A DNA stretch of 7,414 nt from an uncultured Chloroflexota bacterium (lineage in GTDB: Bacteria > Chloroflexota > Dehalococcoidia > UBA2979): the NCBI GenBank assembly GCA_902827055.1, contig CADEHD010000073.1, positions 1 through 7,414 of the forward strand. The letters run 5' to 3'. Each line of letters opens with the position of its first letter. Within the stretch, counting starts at the first letter, position 1. A program made the translations under genes and the position numbers. This document shows positions 1 through 4,120 of the stretch, piece by piece. The notes under the pieces were generated by a model. It did not search any database. It was given only the letters and a program-made list of their open reading frames with translations, and was not told where the DNA came from.

Positions 1-585
1 GCCCTCGTAATCAGCGCCGGCCTGGCGCTCGCCGCCTGCGTCGGGGCCCTCCTGCCGCCGCTCCTCGTGACCCCGGCGGCGTCCGCGTTTCCGCTCGGCC
101 AGAGGCTCTCATGGCTGATGCTGGCCCTGACGCCAGTCGCGCTGGTGGTGTCGTTGCGCGCGCTCGGGATCGACGGCCTCGCTGGCGCGGTCGTCGTTCA
201 TGCGCTGCTCGGCGCGGGCGCGGCCCTGCCCCTGCTCGTGGGATACGAAGCACGCACGTCAAAGGGGGCACACGACGCGGCTCGGGTGCTCGGGGCAACT
301 CCGACCCAGGCGTTCATGTGGGGCGACCCTGCTCGGTCGCTGCGGCTCGCCGGGAGCGTCGCTGCGGTGTGCATCCTGGTCTCCCTGGGCGACGTGGCGG
401 TCGGGGGCGGCACCTCGGAGTCGGCTCGTCCGGTCGGCGCGACGGCGCTCGCGTTCCTGCATGACCCGGAGGCGGAGCGGGGCGCATTCGCGTTCGGTGG
501 CGCGCTGGCGCGGGTCGGCCTCGCCGGACTGCTCGTCGTCGAGGCGGCACACGCCCTGCCGGCGACGATGTGGGCTCGCCGATGA
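1..585 (+). CDS. ABC importer permease, C-terminal part (ThiP/FbpB-like), truncated by window edge
   Basis: The frame is open from the first base, so the true start lies upstream; the first internal GTG (67) is not taken as the start. The 194 visible residues are mostly hydrophobic, with likely membrane segments near residues 2-23, 36-53, 59-80, 117-138 and 165-186. A cytoplasmic EAA-type loop lies at about 91-110 (HDAARVLGA..., ending in DP rather than the usual LP), which in this family contacts the ATPase subunit. The pattern after it, SLGD then a last helix after a short loop, resembles the C-terminal half of the double-length FbpB/ThiP permeases for iron(III) or thiamine. The protein would form the inner-membrane channel of a binding-protein-dependent importer. 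The stop shares ATGA with the next gene, so the two are probably co-translated. The substrate cannot be read from the sequence. The family call is fairly firm; the subfamily is an inference. Confidence 0.8.
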   Translation, partial: ALVISAGLALAACVGALLPPLLVTPAASAFPLGQRLSWLMLALTPVALVVSLRALGIDGLAGAVVVHALLGAGAALPLLVGYEARTSKGAHDAARVLGATPTQAFMWGDPARSLRLAGSVAAVCILVSLGDVAVGGGTSESARPVGATALAFLHDPEAERGAFAFGGALARVGLAGLLVVEAAHALPATMWARR

Positions 586-1838
586 ACGGCCCGATGGGGG
601 TGTCCGGATTGCGCGGCCTCGAGGCGCGCTTTGTCGCTGACGCCCCCGGCGGGCTACCGCTCCGCGTGACGCTCGACGCAGAGCGCCGCGAGGTGACGGC
701 TCTCCTCGGCGCTCGGGGCAGCGGCACCTCGGAGGTGCTGCGCGCGATCGCGGGCCTCGCACCGCTCACGTCTGGGTCGGTACGCGTCGACGACGTCGAC
801 GTCACTGCGCGCGCGCCGCACCTGCGGGGTCTCGGCCTCGTCCCTGCGCGCCTCGGGTTGGTCGGGGACCTATCGGTCGCCGACAACATCCGCTTCGGTC
901 TGACCGCCGCGAGACGCCCCACTGGGGAGCAGGCGGCCCGGCTCGCTGGGTTGCTCGACACGGTGGAACTCAGCGACCGCGCCCGGGACCGAGTCGCCGA
1001 CTTGCCGTACGTCGACCGCCTGCGCGTGGCGGTCGCGCGAGCGGTGACGACGGAGCCGTCACTCCTGCTCCTCGATGATCCGCTCGGCGAACTCCATGAC
1101 GGGGAGCGCGAGGGCGCGCGCCGCGTCCTCCGTACGCTGTTGCAGAGCCTCCCCGTGACGGCGCTGCTCGCCACGGACGACGTCGCGGACGCGGTGGCGA
1201 TCGCCTCCACTGTCGCGGTGCTCGAGGATGGCGCGATCGTGCAGTCAGGCCCGACGCGCGACGTGATCGGCGCGCCCGCCTCCACGCGCATCGCGAGCCT
1301 GCTCGGCTACGAAGTGCTCATCGAAGGCTATCCGGACGGCGCGCAGCTGCGGGAACCGGGCGTCGGCGAGGTGGCGGTCCCGGCACACGCATCCTCGGAT
1401 GTGCTCGTGCAGCTGATGGCCCACCCGGCAGCGCTGCTCGCTGTCCCCCGCGGGCACGGGCTCGGATTCGGTGTCTCGGGGACGGTCGTGCACACCCGCC
1501 CCGTCGGTCCATCGTGGGCGGTCGAGGTGGCCCTCGGGGCACGTGCCACGGTGTTGGTCCGCTGGGAGTGGGACCCGGAGCCGCCCGCCGACGGCGCCAC
1601 CGTCGAGCTCATCGCGACGGGGATCCAGTCGTTCTTCGATGGCCGGCGCCGCGACGCGCCCGGCACCGGTGTACTCGCCGCTGTCGAGCCGGTCGAGGTG
1701 TTGTCGCCGGTGCAGTCCTCACCCGCGGCACCGACTCCTCCGGGTCCAACGGCCGACCTCACCGCGCCACTCGTCGAATCTGGGCACCACCCCGAAGAGG
1801 ACGACCCTCGCCCATTGCCACTGTCGGGCACCGGATGA
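582..1838 (+). CDS. ABC transporter ATPase-like subunit with TOBE region, all catalytic motifs degenerate
   Basis: This 418-residue protein aligns without gaps in its core motifs to importer ATPases of the FbpC/PotA type. By position it should drive or regulate the preceding permease. The start at 582 is chosen for the ATGA overlap; 570 or 594 are possible. Nucleotide-handling residues are replaced throughout. The P-loop at 43-50 reads GARGSGTS, with Thr49 for Lys. The Q-loop Gln is Ala89. The LSGGQ signature is LPYVD (141-145). The Walker B Glu is Asp166. The D-loop Asp is His172. The H-loop His is Asp199. Walker B LLLLD (161-165) and the RVAVARA helix remain. Residues about 295-352 look like a TOBE domain, which in relatives binds ligand or regulates. 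The tail from about 355 is rich in Pro, Ala and acidic residues and looks disordered. ATP hydrolysis by this chain is unlikely. It may be a structural or regulatory half paired with an active ATPase, or a decaying gene, though the frame is intact. Confidence 0.85.
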   Translation: MNGPMGVSGLRGLEARFVADAPGGLPLRVTLDAERREVTALLGARGSGTSEVLRAIAGLAPLTSGSVRVDDVDVTARAPHLRGLGLVPARLGLVGDLSVADNIRFGLTAARRPTGEQAARLAGLLDTVELSDRARDRVADLPYVDRLRVAVARAVTTEPSLLLLDDPLGELHDGEREGARRVLRTLLQSLPVTALLATDDVADAVAIASTVAVLEDGAIVQSGPTRDVIGAPASTRIASLLGYEVLIEGYPDGAQLREPGVGEVAVPAHASSDVLVQLMAHPAALLAVPRGHGLGFGVSGTVVHTRPVGPSWAVEVALGARATVLVRWEWDPEPPADGATVELIATGIQSFFDGRRRDAPGTGVLAAVEPVEVLSPVQSSPAAPTPPGPTADLTAPLVESGHHPEEDDPRPLPLSGTG

Positions 1839-1846
1839 TGCCCAGT
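1820..1846 (+). terminator. Possible stem-loop over the stop of the ABC subunit gene
   Basis: ACT, then GGGCA (1826-1830), loop CCGGATGA, then TGCCC (1839-1843) and AGT can pair with a three-base bulge. The stop codon lies in the loop. There is no T run after it, so intrinsic termination is doubtful. It separates the transporter genes from the promoter of the GAF gene. Confidence 0.25.
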
Positions 1847-1852
1847 CTCCCC

Positions 1853-1881
1853 TTGGCGTGCCCCGGGCCATCGCCTAGCCT
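1853..1881 (+). promoter_or_regulatory. Promoter for the GAF gene, leaderless type
   Basis: TTGGCG (1853-1858), a 17-base spacer and TAGCCT (1876-1881) fit -35 and -10 boxes. Only six bases separate the -10 box from the ATG at 1888, so transcription would start at or next to the start codon. No Shine-Dalgarno sequence precedes this ATG, which agrees with a leaderless mRNA. The arrangement is known from many high-GC bacteria. Confidence 0.55.
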
Positions 1882-1887
1882 CCGTAC

Positions 1888-2400
1888 ATGACCACGACGT
1901 CGACGGATGCTGAAGCTCGAGCGCTGCGCGCGCTCTCGGCCGCCCTGCGTGACCTCCCTGCGCAGCGTGCCCCCGATGCGGACCTCCAGCTGGTGGTGGA
2001 CCTCGCCAGAGAGCTCACGGGGGCGCGCTACGGCGCCCTCGCCGTCACGGACCGTCACGACCGAACCCAGGGGTTCTTCGTCGCGGGCCTCGACCCCTCG
2101 ATTCTCCGAGCGCTGAAGGGGCCGCCCCAGGGCCACGGTCCGCTTGGCTCACTGCGCGAGGACGGGCGACCCGTCCGCTATGAGAACGTCGAGATGTCGC
2201 GGAAGTCGTTTGGCTTTCCGCCCCGCCATCCGCACATGGAGAAACTCATGGGAATCGCGCTCTGGGTGGGCACGGACGTACGAGGTTCGATCTACGTCAC
2301 AGACCGCGAAGATGGCACCCAGTTTGATGACGATGACGAACGCATGCTGCTGACCCTCGGACAGCACGCGTCAGCGGTCATCGAACACCGCTGGTTCTAG
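1888..2400 (+). CDS. Stand-alone GAF domain protein, DevS/DosT-like
   Basis: The 170-residue protein is essentially one GAF domain (about 28-168) after a short helical N-terminus. Visible family marks are ARYGAL (46-51), GHGPLGSL (82-89), RPVRYENV, FGFPPRHPHM (108-117), GSIYVTD (133-139) and a C-terminal FDDDDE...LGQHASAVIEHRW helix. The FPPxHPxM and G-x-(I/L)-Y-(V/L)-T stretches are those of the GAF-A domains of the mycobacterial haem sensors DevS and DosT. By my recollection of DevS numbering (His149 haem ligand, Tyr171 distal), the equivalent His114 and Tyr136 here keep the same 22-residue spacing. No kinase, HTH or GGDEF domain is attached, so it would signal through a partner or simply bind a ligand. 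The globin gene follows after 33 nt and may be co-transcribed. The GAF call is firm; haem and gas binding are inferred. Confidence 0.85.
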   Translation: MTTTSTDAEARALRALSAALRDLPAQRAPDADLQLVVDLARELTGARYGALAVTDRHDRTQGFFVAGLDPSILRALKGPPQGHGPLGSLREDGRPVRYENVEMSRKSFGFPPRHPHMEKLMGIALWVGTDVRGSIYVTDREDGTQFDDDDERMLLTLGQHASAVIEHRWF

Positions 2401-2433
2401 CCGCCACCAGCGGGAAAGCCGGCCGACCTCGTG

Positions 2434-2868
2434 ATGCCATTCGACCTCCCTCAGCGCGCGCCTCAACAGACGCCATTCGAGCGCCTCGGTGGGCGCGACG
2501 TGGTGCACCAGATCGTGGAGGACTTCTACCGGCGCGTTGAGGCGGATGCGGTTCTTCGACCGCTCTTCCCGCCCGATCTCGAGGCGGGCATCGAGCGCCA
2601 GAAGCTCTTTCTGGAGCAGTGGTTGGGCGGCATGCCGCTCTACTCGATGACCGTGGGCCAGCCGATGCTCCGCCGACGCCACTTTCCGTTCGTCATCGGC
2701 CCCGAGCACGCCGACCGCTGGCTGACGCACATGCGCGCTGCGTTCGAGGCGTCGGGGGTCGACGCCTCGGTCGCCGCCGAGATCATGCAGCGCCTGGACG
2801 CGCTGGCCGTGCACATGATCAACGCGTCTGCTGACGTTCCCAGGGGGCCACTTCCCCCAGGAATGTGA
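2434..2868 (+). CDS. glbO: Group II truncated haemoglobin (trHbO)
   Basis: A 144-residue 2/2 globin that would bind haem and small gases (O2, possibly NO or peroxide chemistry) in the cytoplasm. It follows the mycobacterial GlbO pattern closely: FERLGG at the start of the fold, FY (31-32) with Tyr32 at B10, LFPPD with Phe45 at CD1, FLEQWLGG (59-66), RRRH with proximal His83 at F8, and DRW with Trp96 at G8, the group II hallmark. GlbO of M. tuberculosis has Tyr at CD1; Phe is common elsewhere. The last 14 residues (ASADVPRGPLPPGM) lie beyond the fold and are encoded by a stem-loop. The ATG at 2434 is preferred over the GTG just before it. No convincing ribosome site is seen: GGGAAAG is 15 nt away. 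The gene probably shares a transcript with the GAF gene. The family call is strong. Confidence 0.93.
   Translation: MPFDLPQRAPQQTPFERLGGRDVVHQIVEDFYRRVEADAVLRPLFPPDLEAGIERQKLFLEQWLGGMPLYSMTVGQPMLRRRHFPFVIGPEHADRWLTHMRAAFEASGVDASVAAEIMQRLDALAVHMINASADVPRGPLPPGM
2834..2866 (+). terminator. Strong stem-loop inside the 3' end of the globin gene
   Basis: ACGTTCC (2834-2840) pairs with GGAATGT (2860-2866, one G-T pair), and GGGGG (2843-2847) pairs with CCCCC (2854-2858), leaving a small internal bulge and a six-base loop CCACTT. The stem runs into the first base of the stop codon. No T run follows, so it is either an atypical terminator or an mRNA 3' stabilising structure. Confidence 0.45.
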
Positions 2869-2966
2869 GCACCTCGCGGGTGGTGCCGGGCCCCGGGCGG
2901 CGACGCCTTCAGGAGGTCGGTACAACGCCCCACGTCGGCGCACCGCACGCATACTGACTACTACCG

Positions 2967-2990
2967 AACAACGCATCGAGGCGCGTTGTT
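2967..2990. repeat. Perfect 8-bp inverted repeat in the intergenic region
   Basis: AACAACGC (2967-2974) and GCGTTGTT (2983-2990) are exact inverted copies around an 8-base spacer ATCGAGGC, and ATT follows. This lies in the 267-base gap between the globin and the next gene, about 40 bases before the candidate promoter. It could be a weak terminator for the upstream transcript (the right arm ends in TTGTTATT) or a protein-binding site. Confidence 0.45.
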
Positions 2991-2994
2991 ATTC

Positions 2995-3026
2995 ATCGAC
3001 TGATTCTCCGCTACTGATTCGTCGAT
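2995..3026. repeat. Direct repeat of ACTGATTC flanked by a short inverted repeat
   Basis: ACTGATTC occurs at 2999-3006 and again at 3013-3020, with a 14-base period. ATCGAC (2995-3000) and GTCGAT (3021-3026) are inverted copies enclosing both. The segment is A+T-richer than its surroundings and directly abuts the -35 box of the candidate promoter, where activator sites usually lie. Function is inferred from position only. Confidence 0.35.
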
Positions 3027-3056
3027 TTGCATCCTGTCAGGATCTCGCGGTATCCT
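3027..3056 (+). promoter_or_regulatory. Promoter for the small basic protein gene
   Basis: TTGCAT (3027-3032), an 18-base spacer and TATCCT (3051-3056) match -35 and -10 boxes well in an otherwise GC-rich region. Transcription would begin near 3063, giving a leader of about 73 nt before the ATG at 3136. This contrasts with the leaderless genes elsewhere in the window. Confidence 0.55.
3031..3043. promoter_or_regulatory. Palindrome in the promoter spacer, candidate operator
   Basis: ATCCT-GTC-AGGAT is a perfect inverted repeat lying between the -35 and -10 boxes and overlapping the end of the -35. A third copy of the half-site, ATCCT, is at 3052-3056 inside the -10 box, and TCGCG (3045-3049) / CGCGA (3057-3061) forms another inverted pair. 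A protein bound here would block RNA polymerase. The regulator is unknown. Confidence 0.4.
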
Positions 3057-3135
3057 CGCGAACCTCACACACTCGAGTCGGCATGAGCTTGCACTCGTTC
3101 AGCATCATTCACACGCGGAAATCGGGGCACGACAG

Positions 3136-3393
3136 ATGGCGAAATTCACGAAACTCAACCCCGGTGACGTCGTGGTCGGCCGCGGCCGCGCAGCACTCGA
3201 GGCGCGGCGCCCGTTCATCGAGGCCCTGACCGCGGCAGACGCCGGGAAGATCGAGCTCGAGCGAGGCGACAAGCCCGCGACGGTGAAGCGGCTCCTGCAG
3301 GACGCGGCCAAGGAGTCCGGGATGCGGATCCGCTCGTCCTGGGCTGACCCGCGCCAGCAGATCCTGTTCTGGAAGAAGGTCGGCTCCCGCTGA
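3136..3393 (+). CDS. Small basic protein of unknown function
   Basis: I do not recognise a named family for this 85-residue protein. It begins MAKFTKLNPGDVVVGRGR. It has about 18 Lys/Arg against 10 Asp/Glu, so it is clearly basic. The visible layout is a beta strand (11-15), a helix (about 19-34), a helix rich in Lys/Arg (about 48-61, ATVKRLLQDAAKE), then two strands, RIRSSW (64-69) and QILFWKKV (75-82), separated by ADPRQ. A helix followed by a basic beta hairpin would suit nucleic-acid binding, but that is inference. No signal peptide, membrane segment or metal motif is present. GGGG at 3124-3127 is a weak ribosome site 8 nt before the ATG. The gene has its own promoter with a palindrome, a 73-nt leader and a stem-loop after its stop, so it appears to be a single-gene, possibly regulated unit. 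Base use fits coding DNA. Confidence 0.75.
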   Translation: MAKFTKLNPGDVVVGRGRAALEARRPFIEALTAADAGKIELERGDKPATVKRLLQDAAKESGMRIRSSWADPRQQILFWKKVGSR

Positions 3394-3395
3394 TC

Positions 3396-3423
3396 GCGGT
3401 GCCGGTTCGCGAGCCGTGACCGC
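3396..3423 (+). terminator. Terminator-like stem-loop after the small basic protein gene
   Basis: GCGGT (3396-3400) pairs with ACCGC (3419-3423), and CGGTT (3403-3407) pairs with AGCCG (3412-3416, one G-T pair), closing a CGCG loop with a 2x2 internal mismatch. It starts two bases after the stop codon and lies between this gene and the tRNA gene running the other way, so it could act on both transcripts. No T run follows. Confidence 0.5.
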
Positions 3424-3437
3424 TGGCCGCGGCATCG

Positions 3438-3513
3438 TGGCGCGCCCGGAGGGATTCGAACCCCCGACACCCAGATCCGAAGTCTGGTGCTCTATCCACT
3501 GAGCTACGGGCGC
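3438..3513 (-). tRNA. trnR(ucg): tRNA-Arg, anticodon UCG, CCA encoded
   Basis: Read on the minus strand, the acceptor arms GCGCCCG and CGGGCGC pair fully. The D arm has GCTC/GAGC. The anticodon stem is CCAGA/TCTGG, with loop CTTCGGA giving anticodon TCG. The T arm is GGGGG/CCCTC around TTCGAAT. The discriminator is G, followed by an encoded CCA (3438-3440). The cloverleaf is 73 nt plus CCA and has no long variable arm. It should read CGA and CGG arginine codons. No intron and no duplicated 3' end (attachment site) is seen nearby. Confidence 0.97.
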
Positions 3514-3560
3514 ACGGTGCTTCCGGCCATTTTGCCACATCAACGCCGCTGAGGCCCGTC

Positions 3561-3590
3561 CGCGGCCCGGCCTCGAAGGCCGCGGCCGGG
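3561..3590. repeat. GC-rich segment with competing inverted repeats
   Basis: CGCGGCC (3561-3567) can pair with GGCCGCG (3578-3584). CCCGGCC (3566-3572) can pair with GGCCGGG (3584-3590). CGGCCT (3568-3573) can pair with AGGCCG (3577-3582). The three stems exclude one another. The segment lies in the divergent gap between the tRNA gene and the TPR gene, just upstream of the -10 box at 3604. It may be a regulatory site or a consequence of high GC. Confidence 0.3.
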
Positions 3591-3603
3591 GCGTCGCAAC
3601 GGG

Positions 3604-3609
3604 TATGAT
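3604..3609 (+). promoter_or_regulatory. -10 box for the TPR gene, leaderless type
   Basis: TATGAT is a near-consensus -10 box seven bases before the ATG at 3617, so the RNA would begin at or just before that codon. This argues that the in-frame ATGs at 3605 and 3608, which lie within the box, are not used. No recognisable -35 box is found at the expected distance. Confidence 0.5.
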
Positions 3610-3616
3610 GGCTCCG

Positions 3617-4120
3617 ATGAGTGACCAGGCGGACGCAGCCCGGGCCCGGCTTCGTGACGCGCTCGCGCTGCATGCGGCGGAGCGCATCGACGACGCGCTC
3701 GCCGCTGCCGCAAGCGCCCTCGCGCTGGACCCCACGCTCGGCGCCGCCGAGGCGTACATCGGCAACACGCTGGTCACGCGGCAACGGGCGTTCCCGGAGG
3801 GCATTGCCGCCCTCGAGCGCGCGACGCTGCTCTCCCCCGACGACCCCGGCATCTGGTTCACCCTCGGCTGGTGCCAGGAGTACGCCGCGAACGCCATCGC
3901 CCGGCCAAAGGGCCGCACGCGCACTCGCGAGGATGCGCGTGGACTCGACGCAGCCGCCCTGTACCAGGCGGCCCGGCGCTCGATGCTGCGCGCTCGGTCG
4001 CTCAACCCGGAGCAGGGGCTGCTCGGCGACATCGAGGACATCCTGGACGTCATCGCCAAGGAGACGGGCGAGCCCTGGGACACGGAGCAGGAGGGGTCCG
4101 ATGCCGCACCTGCCGCTTGA
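3617..4120 (+). CDS. Tetratricopeptide repeat (TPR) protein
   Basis: The 167-residue soluble protein contains about three TPR units. The first is residues 10-40 (helix pair ending in ALALDP). The second is 44-77 (AEAYIGNTL...ALERATLLSPDDP). The third starts at 79 (IWFTLGWCQEYAANA), is interrupted by a basic insert (97-110, RPKGRTRTREDARG), and resumes at 112-132 (AAALYQAARRSMLRARSLNP). TPRs form scaffolds for protein binding; nothing points to catalysis or export. The start at 3617 follows from the adjacent -10 box. The tail (150-167) is acidic and probably flexible. The gene overlaps the hydrolase gene by 20 nt, and the hydrolase ribosome site lies within it, so the two are made together and may cooperate. 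The partner and pathway are unknown. The fold call is strong and the role is open. Confidence 0.85.
   Translation: MSDQADAARARLRDALALHAAERIDDALAAAASALALDPTLGAAEAYIGNTLVTRQRAFPEGIAALERATLLSPDDPGIWFTLGWCQEYAANAIARPKGRTRTREDARGLDAAALYQAARRSMLRARSLNPEQGLLGDIEDILDVIAKETGEPWDTEQEGSDAAPAA
4089..4094 (+). promoter_or_regulatory. Strong ribosome binding site for the hydrolase gene
   Basis: AGGAGG lies six bases before the ATG at 4101 and fixes the hydrolase start, although the reading frame is open far upstream. It sits inside the end of the TPR gene, so re-initiation or coupled translation is expected. It is the only full-consensus site seen in the window. Confidence 0.85.

Noticed and set aside
314..1291. 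Long open frame on the minus strand opposite the ABC genes
   Set aside because: Its product is Arg/Ser/Pro-rich with no recognisable domain. It mirrors the well-supported plus-strand genes, and long antisense frames are expected at this GC content.
2869..2960. CCGGGCCCCGG symmetric tract after the globin gene as a terminator
   Set aside because: The stem is only four pairs with a tiny loop and no T run. The hairpin inside the gene end is far stronger.
3083..3229. Possible 48-codon upstream ORF overlapping the start of the small basic gene
   Set aside because: No ribosome site or recognisable sequence supports it, and the overlapping in-frame gene has better protein features. It is mentioned only as a possible leader element.
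3438..3513. tRNA-Arg as an integration site for a mobile element
   Set aside because: No integrase gene and no repeated copy of the tRNA 3' end are seen in the window.
3621..4100. Upstream extension of the hydrolase frame
   Set aside because: The translation there is Arg/Ser-rich and overlaps the TPR gene in another frame. The full AGGAGG site and the start of the hydrolase fold place the start at 4101.
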